Source of the DNA: Choricystis sp. odSpoLacu1
Taxonomy: Eukaryota > Chlorophyta > Trebouxiophyceae
NCBI GenBank assembly: GCA_958009055.1
Contig: OY253652.1
Coordinates: forward strand, 1,116,001 to 1,180,000
Direction of reading: 5' to 3'
Length of the DNA stretch: 64,000 nt
Of this stretch, positions 1-10,800 are shown in pieces. Made by a program: the position numbers and the translations under genes. Numbering within the stretch: position 1 is the first letter of the stretch; the number at the start of each line of letters is the position of its first letter. The notes below the pieces were generated by a model. That model worked only from the letters and a program-made list of their open reading frames with translations. It ran no database searches and was not told where the DNA came from.

Positions 1-1
1 C

Positions 2-541
2 GTCGTCGGCCCCTTCCGCCCCAACGTCCCCGTGGACGTCCCCCTGTGGGCCGCCCTGGCCCTGCACGCCATGAAGCGGTGCCGCGTGGTGCCTCCCGCC
101 TGGATGTCCGTGGAAAACCTGGCGGCAGCAGACGAAGCAGAACGCGCGTCGGGCGCGTCGTTCGAACCGCTGCCCCCCACCTTTCTGGAAGTCGGCCGCC
201 GCCTGCTGACCCACTGTCGCTCCGAGTTTGAGACGCGGGATGTGGACGAGGTGGCCGCGCTGCTGGAGTCGGTACGGTCGGCTCGGTACGCCAAGCTGAG
301 GGATGGCGTCGAAGCACTCACCGGCGCGATGGCAGTCAAACTGACCCACATCTCCCCCCTGGAAGTCAACGCGGTGCGCCCCTTCTTTGCGGGTGCGCTG
401 ACCGCGTACGCCGCCGTGGACGGCGTGGCGGCGGAGGCGGCAGGAGAGGGAGAGGGTGGCGACGCGCCGGCTGCGCGCGAGCCGCTGGGTCCAGCAGACG
501 GCCAGGCGACGGTGCGCCGGCTGCGGCGGCGGGATAGGTAG
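2..541 (+). CDS. PSF2: GINS complex subunit PSF2 (5' end outside window)
   Basis: The C-terminal 179 residues of PSF2, a subunit of the four-protein GINS complex of the CMG replicative helicase in the nucleus. The visible protein opens with VVGPFRPNVPVDVPLWAALA, close to the hallmark PSF2 segment (GPF.P..PV.VPLWLA), followed by CRVVPPAWM and the all-alpha core with RYAKLRDGVEAL and ISPLEVNAVRPFF. The family is about 180-210 residues, so roughly the first 40 residues lie off the left edge. The C-terminus carries an acidic/glycine stretch and a basic RRLRRRDR end that animal PSF2 lacks. The gene is convergent with the NVL-like gene, about 205 bp away. Frame 2 is open from the window edge to TAG at 539-541. 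Confidence 0.9.
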   Translation, partial: VVGPFRPNVPVDVPLWAALALHAMKRCRVVPPAWMSVENLAAADEAERASGASFEPLPPTFLEVGRRLLTHCRSEFETRDVDEVAALLESVRSARYAKLRDGVEALTGAMAVKLTHISPLEVNAVRPFFAGALTAYAAVDGVAAEAAGEGEGGDAPAAREPLGPADGQATVRRLRRRDR

Positions 542-745
542 CATCCAGCGTGTGTTTGGTGGTGCACACCCGTGTGTGTGTGTCGCCCTGCCCCTTCATT
601 TTACTCCGCCACGTGATTTTTGTTTTCTTTTCCCAACTCTCCGGAGGTTCCTCCCCTTTCCCCGTCTTTTTTTTCCATCCCGCAATGCAAACATGCACTT
701 GTCCGTGCCAGTTTTCCTGACACACTCAAAAAACAGCAACGAAAA

Positions 746-3568
746 TCAAGGCTCGGCCGCCGCGACGCCGCCCCCCTCTCCACCCTCTCCCTCCACCACC
801 ACCCTCTCCTGTGGTGCGGCTGGGTGGCCCAGCCGAACCCGCATCGAGTCATATCTTCTCGCCTCCCGAGGGGACACGCTGGGCACCACGCTGGCTAGGG
901 CCGCCTGGAAGTGGCGCCCGCACACGGTGGGCGGCGGCGGCGGCGGTGCGCCCCCCTCGCGCGCCGCATCGGCCGCGGCCGACGCGTCCTTGAGCGCGGT
1001 CAGCGATGCCTCCCGCACCAGGGCCGCCAGGTCGGCCCCACTGAACCCGTCGCACGCGGGCGACGCCGCCAGGGCGGCGGGGTCGGTGCCCGGGGCGAGG
1101 GGTGTGCGCCGCGTCAGCGTCGCCATCACCGCGCGCCGTTCTGCGGCCACCGGAAGCGGCACGTACAGCGCCTTGTCCAGCCGCCCCGGCCTCAGCAGGG
1201 CGGGGTCCACCATGTCGGGCCGGTTGGTGGCGGCCACCACGTAGACCGCGCCGCGAGGGGTGAGGCCGTCGAGCTCTGTCAAGAGTTGGTTGACGACACG
1301 GGCAGCGGCGCCACCATCCGAGGACCCGCCCTCCCCGCCACCACGGCGGGGGGCGAGAGCATCCAACTCGTCAAAGAACAGGATGCAGGGGGCGGCGGCC
1401 GAGGCGCGCGCGAAGAGGCGGCGGACGGCGGCCTCCGACTCGCCGACGTATTTTGACAGGAGTTCAGGGCCCTTGACCGACACAAAGTTGGCCCCAGACT
1501 CGGCCGCCACCGCGCGCGCCAGCAGCGTCTTGCCGCACCCGGGGGGACCGTGCAGCAGCACGCCGGCGGGGGTGGCCAGGCCGAGGGCGGCAAAGGGGGC
1601 GGGGTCGCGGATGGGGCGGGTGATGGCATACTCCAACGCATGCCGCACCCCCGCCAACGCGCCCACGTCGTCCCACGTGGCGGCGGGGGCCGTGGTGAAG
1701 CCTTCCCGGCGCACGGAGGGTTGGACGCGACCCAGGGCGGCGTCAAAGTCGGTGGGTTCGATGGCCAGGGTGGACAGTTCGGCGGGGGTGAGGGGGCCCG
1801 CGCCGAGGCGGGGGGGTGGAGGAGGGGCGGAGGTGGTGGCAGCAGGCCCATCGGTGTCCATGGCGGCAGCGCTGGTGGTGCCAGCCTCGCCGCCAGCAGC
1901 GACGGCCGCCGTTTTTTCCAGCGCCTCAAACGCGCGCGTCGCGGCCACCGCGGCTGCCTCCTTGGCCAACGCCTCCAGGTCCGCCCCCACATACCCGGGC
2001 GTCCGCCCCGCCAGCACGTCCACATCCACGGCCGCCCCCAGGCGCAGGCGGCGTGTGACGACGCGCAGGATGGCGGCCCGCGCCGCGGCGGTGGGGATGG
2101 CCAGCGCGATCTCTCGATCAAACCTCCCCGCCCGCCGCAGGGCGGCGTCCAGGGCGTCGGGGCGGTTGGTGGCGCCCATGACGATGACGTGACGGGCGGT
2201 GGTGGTGGAGGCGGCAGTCGCGGCGGCGGCGGCAGCGTCAGAAGGGGGGGCGCTGTCGCCATCACCGCCCCCCCCCCCCCTCTTCCCCACCCTCTTCCCC
2301 CCCCTCCTCCCCACCCACCGCGCTCAAATCGTCCATGCACGTCAACAGCTGGGCCACAATGCGCCTCTCCATCTCGCGCGCGCCCTCCCGGTCCCGCTTG
2401 GGGGCCAGGGCGTCGATTTCGTCGATGAAGATGAGGGAGGGAGCAGCAGCCGCAGCGGCACCAAAAAGGTCCCTGATCTTTCCCTCCGACTCGCCCGACA
2501 CGCCCGCCACCAACTCGGGGGCGGCCACCCCGAAGAACGGGACCCCCAGCTCGGTGGCGATGGCGTGAGCGAGGGCGGTTTTGCCGGTGCCGGGGGGGAC
2601 CGTGCAGCAGCACGCCGCGCGGAGGGGGGACGCCAAGCCACGCAAACACCTCTGGGTGGCGCAGGGGGTACTCCACCAGCTCCCGCACAGAGTGGAGCAC
2701 GGTGTCCACGCCCCCCAGGTCGGCGTAGCGCACGGAGCGGGGGCGGGAGGGGGTGACGGCGGCGGAGGAGGGGCGCGCGGAGGGAGCGCCGCGCGGCGGC
2801 GCTCGCGGACCGCCGACGCGGGCGCGCTTGGCGGCGGGGCGTGAGAGTGGAGCCGGGCCAGCGGATTGACCACCATTCACAGGCGTGTGTGGTGGCGGTG
2901 GCGGCGGCGGGCGGGACGCGTAGGAGGCGAGGAGTGTCGTGTTGACGCCGCCCCCCGGCGCAACGCGGCGCGCACCCGCCTCCCCGCCCAACGCCGCCGC
3001 GGCCGCCGCGTCGGACACGGGGTCGACGTCGGCCCGCGCGTCTCCGTCGACCGCGGCGGCAGCGTCTCCGTCGGAGGAGGGGGAGGAGGAGGTTGCTCCA
3101 GACGACGACGAAGACGAAGGCCCATCTTCTTTAACACTGCCACCGCCGCCTCCGCCTCCCGCCAGGGCCACCGCCAACGCACGGGCCACCATGACGCGAA
3201 ACGGGGCGGCGGGGCGGCGCCTGTACTCGGGGTGGGCGTCACGCAGCGCGGCAGCGAGCGTGTCGGCGCCGCCCGCGGCCAGGGCGGGGGAGGCCTGGAG
3301 GAAGGACGGGGGGAACGGTGAGTCAGTGCATAGTTTGAGGCGACGGTCCCACATCTGTGGCTGGAGCAAGGCGGCGAGGCAAGGAGGGCGGGCGGCACCG
3401 GCCAGCGAAATGCTGCCGCCGCCGGCTGCTCGCCCCTCTCGCCGCCCCCGTCCAACACTCTCTCACCCTGGCCAACGCCTGCACACGGGGCACCAGCTGT
3501 TTGTCCAGCACGTAGCCGGGTTTGGCGCCCACCGCGGCCGCCAGGGAGGAGGCGTTGCGGCGCCCCAT
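746..3568 (-). CDS. NVL: Nuclear VCP-like AAA ATPase (NVL/Rix7), apparent frameshifts
   Basis: A tandem AAA ATPase of the NVL/Rix7 branch of the CDC48 family, which releases assembly factors from pre-60S ribosomes in the nucleolus. Exons are 3568-3467 and 3294-746 (intron 172 nt, phase 0), about 880 aa, matching NVL. The N-terminus ([15 protein letters not shown], then [19 protein letters not shown]) resembles the NVL nucleolin-binding winged helix and an acidic/Ser-rich linker follows. D1 has GPPGTGKT and [11 protein letters not shown]2 has [10 protein letters not shown] and [10 protein letters not shown], and both have [14 protein letters not shown] sensor motifs. The frame breaks twice. 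The first break is in a C7 run inside the D1 Walker A codons (2592-2598, plus-strand G run), where six would keep frame. The second is in a C13 run (2268-2280) within a Gly/Glu-rich insertion between Walker B and sensor 1. I could find no phase-compatible intron at either site. Indel error is likely. Confidence 0.85.
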
Positions 3569-3729
3569 GCTCTGTGTGTGAGCTCTCACTCTTCACCTGC
3601 GAAGAGTGAAAGCGATTTTTCAACATTTTTCTTTTGCTCTTTTTGACTCGCGCGCCCGGGGCGAGGCGCGCCTCTCTCCTCCTCCGTTGACGTCTTCACA
3701 CCACACACACTGCAACCACCACCCCTCAC
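3569..3729. promoter_or_regulatory. Divergent intergenic region NVL / U-box-WD40
   Basis: Only 161 bp separate two divergent start codons, so both core promoters and 5' UTRs must lie here. I see no convincing TATA box. There is a T-rich stretch near 3617-3645. Confidence 0.4.
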
Positions 3730-5662
3730 ATGCGGTGGGACCAGCCGCTGCGCGCCTTGATGCCCGCGGCCGCGCGCGGCGGCACGCGCGACCGAGCGCC
3801 CGGCGACGCCGAGTGCGACGCGGACGGGTGAGTGTGTTTGTGGGTGTGTGTGTTAACCACCAAGGCGTGCTTGGCCGCTCGGGTGCCACCCAATTTGGGG
3901 GCGCCAACAACGTCGAACACGACGAAAACCCGTCCGCCACGCGGGCGGGCACGGAAAAGCGCCTGCTGTGTTTTGCTTTGAGCTCCCCGCCTTTCCCTCC
4001 CACGGAAACAGTGCGGACACGCCACTGATGCATCTGCTCCACCGGCGGCACAAGCGTGGCGAGGGACGACCCGGGGCGTTGCACGAGCGCGCGCACGCGC
4101 GGATTAGGCATATGCCCTCGCTCGAAAAAACGACGCGACATCCAACGCCGACTCCTCTCCCCTTCCTCTCCCATCCCACCAGCCTCGCACCACCCTCTGC
4201 ATCCACATCAACCGACGCGCCGACGCGCGGCGGCGCCACAGACGCCGCTGACGTGCCACCCTCCCCGCCCCCCGTCCCCGCGCCCTTCTGCTGCCCCATC
4301 TCGATGGAGTACATGGCCGACCCCGTCATCCTGGCCACGGGGCACACGTATGACAGGCCCTGCATCGAGAGGTGGCTGGCGGCGGGGCACACGAGCTGCC
4401 CCGCGACAGGGGCGCGGTTGAGGCACCTGGAACTGACACCCAACTTTGCCCTGCGCGACGCCGCGGCCGTGTGGGCCGCGTCCGTCGGGGTGGAGCTGCC
4501 GGGCCCGCCCGATGGGCGGCGCACGGTGGCGGCGGTGGTGTGGAAGGGGGAGAGCGCGAGCGGCGACGCGCCGGCTGCTGCCGAGCTGGCAGCCCCCGCC
4601 CCTGCCGCCGAGGCAGCCGCCGCCGCCCCCTCGCCCCGCACAACCACCGCCACACTCTCCCATCCATCCGTCCTGCACGGCCACAACGAGATTGTGTGGG
4701 CTGTCGAAGCCGCCCCGGGCGGGCGGGCCGTGTCGGCGTCAGCCGACCGCTCCCTGCGCGTCTGGCACGCAGCCTCCCGCCGCTGCGAAGCCGTGCTGGA
4801 CGACCACGCCCGCCCCGTGCTGTGCGTGGCGGTGTGGACGGGGTCCAACACGGGGAGGTCGACCCTGTTTTCTGGGTCGTACGATAACACCATCAAAGCG
4901 TGGTGCCTCTCCCGCCTCGCCCGCACCGCCACTCTGACAGGGCACACGGACGCAGTGCGCGCCCTGCTAGTGGTGGGGGACAGGCTGTGGTCTGCCTCGT
5001 ACGACGGCAGCGTGCGTGTGTGGGACTGCGCGACGGGGGAGGCAGTCGCCACGCTCACAGGCCACACCGGCCCCGTCCGCACCCTGGCCGCCGTCGGGGG
5101 GCGCGTCTTCTCCGGCTCCTACGACCGCACCGTGCGCGCCTGGGAGGACAGTCCTGCACCCACGTCGGCTGGTGTTCTTGCCGGCCACACAGCCGCCGTG
5201 CGCGCTCTGGCCGTCGGCGGCGGCCGCCTCTTCTCCGGGTCGGACGACGCCACCGTGCGCGCGTGGTGCCCCTCCACCGGCCGCTGCACCGCCGTGTTGA
5301 CGGGGCACGCGGGTAACGTGCGCATGCTGGCCGCGTCGTCGACGCGCCTCTTCTCCGGCTCGTGGGATCGGACCGTGCGCGCGTGGTCGCTGACCTCCCT
5401 CACCTGCGACGGCGTGCTGGATGGCCACGGTGAAGCCGTCCTGGCGCTGGCTGTCGGCGACCGCGTGCTGGCATCGGGATCATATGATGCCACTGTGCGG
5501 TTGTGGGATTTGGACACGCTGGCCTGCGTCCGCGTCTGCGGCGGCCACGCGGACGCAGTCCGCGTGCTGGCCGCCGGCGACGGCCGCATCTACTCGGGCA
5601 GCTATGACGGCAGCGTGGGCATGTGGCCAGAGGGTGGCGAGGAGGAGGACGGGATGACGTAG
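3730..5662 (+). CDS. U-box plus WD40-repeat protein (probable E3 ubiquitin ligase)
   Basis: Exon 1 is 3730-3827 (canonical GTGAGT donor) and exon 2 is 4183-5662. The phase-2 junction joins exactly in frame, which is why I prefer this start to ATGs inside the intron. The product is about 525 aa. Residues 60-130 form a U-box: PFCCPISMEYMADPVILATG, HTYDRPCIERWL and CPATGARL. The rest is about eight WD40 blades with the recurring pattern LxGHxxxVRxLxxxxxRLFSGSxDxTVRAW. A U-box recruits E2 enzymes and the propeller binds the substrate, so this is probably a ubiquitin ligase; the target is unknown. The order U-box then WD40 differs from animal WDSUB1 (WD40-SAM-U-box) and resembles TRAF7, which carries a RING instead. 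Confidence 0.85.
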
Positions 5663-5780
5663 AGAGGAGAGAATAACGTGTTTTTCGTGTTTCGTCTTTG
5701 TTCATTCTTCGAGACTCAGTAGGAGCGAAAATTTTAAAAGCACAATGCAGTATACACAACAAAAAAACACACCATTGTCT

Positions 5781-7510
5781 CTACTCCATCAACAAGCTCT
5801 CCCGGCTCAACAGGCTGGTGGCCGATCGCCGCAGCAGGGGCGCCCCCCCCCGCCGGTCAAAGTCGTCGTCGTCGCCGCCATCGCGTTTCGCCAGCTCCCG
5901 CAACGCCTGCGCCTCGTACCCACTCCACACCGCATAGAAATCAGCGGCCGCCGTGCCGCGCGCGCGGTAGGCGTCCACCAGCAGCAGGCCGGGGAGGAGG
6001 CGGGCGACGTCAAGGCGCGCGCCGACGCGCGGCGCGCACGGGCGCGCGGGCGGCAGGTCGAGTGTGGCTGCAGACGATGAGGAGGAAAAGACAGCGCCGT
6101 CCCCGCCTGTCGCAGCAGCATCGGCCATTGCATCCACTTCTGTCACCGCGTCCACGGTGAGGGAGCCGCCGCGTGCCTCCGCGGCGGCTGCCAGCGCGTC
6201 CCACAGCGCGTCCACACTCTCCACTCGCGCGGTGAAGCGGGTGTGGCGCCGCACGGCGGCCACGCCGCCGCCACCGACGCCGGCTTGGCCTGGGGCACCG
6301 TCCAGCAGGCGGGAGAGGTCGAGGGCGGCGGCCAGGAGGGACCAGGCGTCGACCACGGAGCGGGTGGGGACGGGGGGGGGAACCGAGCGCGTCGCGGTCA
6401 GGGGGTCGCTTGGCACCGTGGACACGGTGAGGCTGCTGCCCCGGGACTGGGGGGAGGAGGATACCAGGGTCCAGGGTGCAGAGGCGGCGCCGCCGCGGAT
6501 GCTGGGGTCATCGTCGACTAAAACGGCGGGCGGCGGCGCGACCGCGCGCGGCAGCCGCGCGCCCGCGACCCAGGGGTGGCCCAGCACGCCCTCCGCCGTC
6601 AGGCGGAGGGACGGTTCCACCACCAACAGCTTGGCGATCAAGTCCACCGCGCCGGCGGGGGTCCAGGGGGGCAGCCTGTAGTCTGCGGCCGCGACGCGGC
6701 GGAAGAGGGCAGGGAGGGATGGCCCATCAAAGGGGAGAGCCCCCGTCACTGCGACTGCGAGGGTCACGCCCAGCGACCACATATCGGCGGGGGGGCCGGC
6801 GTAGCCGCCCCGGGCCAGTACTTTGGGCGCCACAAAGGCGGGCGTGCCGCACGCGGTGGTGAGGAGGAAGGAGGGGGTTGCGCCCGCGCCGCCGGCGTCG
6901 CCACCGCTGTCAAACAGCGCCGCCATCCCAAAGTCGCTCAGCTTGACGTCCCCATCCCGGGTCAACAGCACATTCTCAGGCTTCAAGTCACGGTGCACCA
7001 CGCCCGCCGCGTGGCAGTAGGCCAGCGCGTCGGCCAGCTGGTGCGCGAGTCTGCGGGCGGCGGGCTCAGAGAGCGGTCCCTCGGCTGCCACTCTGTCAAA
7101 CAGGTCCCCACCCCCCACAAACTCCATGACAACGCACACGCACGTCGATGACGCCAGCACGTCTCTCAAGCCCACCAGGTTGGGGTGGCGCAGGCGGCGC
7201 AGGATGGAGACTTCGCGCGCGAGCGGCGACGCCGTGCGCGCGGCGGCCGACGGGTCGCCGCTGGCATCCCCCAGGGCGGCGGCGGAGGCCTTGTCCATGA
7301 TTTTGATGGCGACGTCGTCGTTGGTGGTGGCGTGGCGGCCGTACTTGACGGTGGCGTGGGTGCCCTGTGGCAGGATGTGGGGGGATGAGGAGGGTCGGTG
7401 TCGGCCGAACAAAAACGAATAAAAGCAAATACACCACTTGCTTCTCCACCCATCCATACCTCGCCCAGAGTGCGGCCCAAGTAGTAGTCGCCCACCCGCT
7501 TGCGAAACAT
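5781..7510 (-). CDS. CIPK/SnRK3-like serine/threonine kinase
   Basis: Exons 7510-7460 and 7364-5781, 95-nt intron in phase 0, 544 aa. The kinase domain fills about residues 9-270. VAIKIMDK carries the ATP lysine, HRDLKPENVLL the catalytic loop and SDFGMA the metal-binding motif (DFG). The C-terminal half matches CBL-interacting kinases: SVVDAWSLLAAALDLSRLLD aligns with the NAF/FISL motif that binds calcineurin B-like sensors. It is followed by a PPI-like segment (RRHTRFTARVES) and the KA1-like end (LLLVDAYRARG). CIPKs relay calcium signals to ion transporters. Two oddities: the APE motif of subdomain VIII reads APK (codon 6824-6822), and NAF reads DAW. The partner could differ from canonical CBLs. 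It is divergent from chlH. Confidence 0.85.
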
Positions 7511-7814
7511 GGTGGGCGGCGGTGGTGGTGGGGGCAGAACAACGGCACCGCTGCCGCCCGGCCAAAATCACACGCAGGCGAGACGCGGAGGCGGCAGGGC
7601 CAGCACCACGGAGGCGCGCGCAGCAGGAGGCTGTGGCAAACCCGCGCGCCTCCCGGCAGGTCCGCAAACGCAAATGCGAGAGGGAACTTTGAGCGAGCTC
7701 TTTTCTGCGCTTGACCCCGAAAACAAAAAATCACACTTTCACCTTTCTTGTCGCGGTGAGACCCGCTTTTCCTCCTCCTCCCCCTCTCCCCACCACATTC
7801 CCACCCCCGCTCCC
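7511..7814. promoter_or_regulatory. Divergent intergenic region CIPK-like / chlH
   Basis: These 304 bp between divergent starts must hold both promoters. I see no gene. The sequence is GC-rich near the kinase start and pyrimidine-rich (CTTTTCCTCCTCC-like) just ahead of the chlH ATG. Confidence 0.4.
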
Positions 7815-10800
7815 ATGCTGGGCTCCGTCGGTCGCGGCACGCGCGCCCTGGCGCCGGCCCGCCGCGGCGCGCCGGCCCGCCGCGCGCCCGCGCAGACCGT
7901 CGCCGCTATCAAGCCCCCGTCCCCCACGTACGCCAACGACGAGGCGCCCGTCAAGATGCAGATTGGGGAGGGGCCGTCCATTGGTGAGTGTGGGTGATCG
8001 TGTGGTGAGTGGAGAGGAGTGGCTGGCGGTGGGGAGGCGGCGGGCGGCGCCCACGGATTTGCAGCCCCCACCCCCAAACCTTCGTTTCGGGGTCGGACGC
8101 ACCCCGACCGCCCCGACCTCCCGCCGCCCTCCTCCTCGGACACCCCCCACTGGCTGGCCCTGCTCAGCCCACTCGTGTTGGGGGAGGCGCTGGCGCGCGG
8201 CAGTGACGGTGCACGGCGCCAGGCCCTCGCGTGCGCGAGCGCGCACGTGGCGCCGCGAAACGGCTGCGCCGCGGCGCGCGACCCTCCCCGCACCTTATCC
8301 GTGCCCCTCTGGCTCGGTGGTTGGCGCGTGCTGGGGTGTGGTACGTGCACGCAGTGGTCCAGGATGACGTGTGGTGCTCCCCTGGTGGCGCATTGCGGGC
8401 CGAGGGGGCTGGAGGCGCCGGGGGGGCGGGGGAGAGCGGCGGCCTCGGCCCTTCGCGCTTGGCAAGAGGGTGGCTGGCGCGAATTTCCTGCGTCGCCGCA
8501 TCCCCTCTCACCCTCCCTCCCTCCCCTCCCACACCCACACGCTCAGGCGGCGGCCTGTTCACCAACACCGACCCCGAGTCCCGCCGCGTCACGCCCACCG
8601 ACGTCGGCACGCGCACCAAGCTCAAGGTCGTGTACGTCGTGCTGGAGGCGCAGTACCAGTCCGCCCTGACGGCGGCGGTGAAGAACATCAACAAGACGAA
8701 CGTCAAGGTGAGTGGAGAGTGTGGGGGTGGGTGTGGACGGGAGGAGGAGGAGGTGGAGGGCGGCACGCGGCAAAACGACGCGCCGACCCCCTCTTTCACC
8801 TCACCCCCTCCCTTCAGGTCTGCGTCGAGATCATTGGCTACCTGCTGGAGGAGCTGCGCGACCCCGTCTCCTACGCCGCCTTCCAGGCCGACATCGACAC
8901 CGCCAACGTGTTCATCGGGTCGCTCATCTTCATCGAGGAGCTGGCCGACAAGATCACGGCCGCCGTCGGCCCCGCGCGCGACCGCCTGGACGCCGTCCTC
9001 GTCTTCCCCTCCATGCCCGCCGTCATGAAGCTGAACAAGCTGGGCACCTTCTCCCTGGCCCAGCTGGGCGCGTCCAAGTCGCCGTTTGGCGAGTTCATGA
9101 AGAGCCAGCGCAAAAACAACGACAACTTTGAGGAGTCGCTCCTCAAGCTCGTGCGCACGCTGCCCACCGTCCTCAAGTACCTGCCCTCCGACCGGGCGCG
9201 CGACGCCCGCAACTTTGTGACGGCGCTGCAGTACTGGCTGGGCGGCAACGCGGAGAACCTGGAGAACCTGTTGCTCAACGTGGGGCAGGAGTATGTGCCC
9301 GCGCTCAAGGGCGCCGGCATCGCCATCGCCGACCCCGTCGTCTTCCCCGACGTCGGCATCTGGCACCCCCTGGCCCCCCGCATGTTTGAGGATGTCAAGG
9401 AGTACCTCAACTGGTACGACACGCGGCCCGACCTGACCTTCGAGAGGGGCGCCCCCATCATCGGCCTCGTCCTCCAACGCTCCCACCTCGTCACCGGGGA
9501 CGACGGCCACTACGCGGGCGTCGTGTCCAACCTGGAGGCGCGCGGCGCCCGCGTCGTGCCCGTGTTCGCGGGCGGGCTGGACTTCTCCACCCCCGTCAAG
9601 CGCTTCTTCTACGACCCGCTCGGCTCCGGCCGCGCCTTTGTCAACGCCGTCGTCTCCCTCACCGGCTTCGCCCTGGTCGGCGGCCCCGCCCGCCAGGACG
9701 CCCCCAAAGCGGTGGACGCCCTGATGAAGCTCAACGTTCCGTACCTGGTGTCCCTGCCCCTCGTCTTCCAAACCACGGAGGAGTGGAACTCGTCCGAACT
9801 CGGCGTCCACCCCGTGCAGGTCGCCCTCCAAGTCGCCCTGCCCGAGCTGGATGGCGCTCTGGAGCCCATCGTGTTTGCGGGGCGCGACTCGGCGACGGGG
9901 AAGAGCCACTCCCTCCCCGACCGCATCGACGCGCTCGCCGCGCGCGCGATCAACTGGGCCAAGCTCGCCTCCAAGCGCAACGCCGACAAGAAGCTGGCGG
10001 TCACCGTGTTCTCCTTCCCCCCGGACAAGGGCAACGTCGGCACCGCCGCCTACCTCAACGTGTTTGGGTCGATCGCCAAAGTGCTGGCCGACTTCAAAGC
10101 CGACGGCTACGACGTGGGCGACGCCCCGTCCGACTCCACCGCCATCATGCAGTCCGTCCTGGCCGACACGGAGGCCCGCTACAATTCGGCCGACATGAAC
10201 GTCGCGTACCGCATGTCTGTGGACGAGTACCAGCGCCTCTGCCCGTACGCCGACGCGCTCGTCGAAAACTGGGGCAAACCCCCCGGCAACCTCAACTCCA
10301 ACGGCTCCGAACTGTTGATCTACGGCCGCCAGTTTGGCAACGTGTTCATCGGCGTCCAGCCCACGTTTGGGTATGAAGGCGACCCCATGCGCCTCCTCTT
10401 CTCGCGGTCGGCGTCCCCCCACCACGGGTTTGCCGCCTACTACACCTTTGTCGAGAAAGTGTTTGGCGCGGACGCCGTCCTCCACTTTGGCACGCACGGC
10501 TCTCTGGAGTTCATGCCGGGCAAGCAGGTGGGCATGAGCGGGGGGTGCTACCCCGACTCGCTGATCGGCTCCATCCCCAACCTCTACTACTACGCCGCCA
10601 ACAACCCGTCCGAGGCCACCATCGCCAAGCGCCGGTCGTACGCCAACACCATCTCCTACCTGACCCCCCCCGCCGAGAACGCGGGCCTGTACAAGGGCCT
10701 GAAGGAGCTGAAAGAGTTGATCGCGTCGTACCAGGGTCTGCGCGACGGCGGGCGCGGCCCTGCCATCTGCGCCACCATCGTCGAGACTGCGCGCCAGTGC

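Noticed and set aside
2253..2318. An intron in NVL instead of the second frameshift
   Set aside because: A GTGGGT donor exists, but the only AG in range gives the wrong phase for the downstream frame.
3853..5082. A 409-codon open frame antisense to the U-box-WD40 gene
   Set aside because: It overlaps the well-supported WD40 gene and shows no motif.
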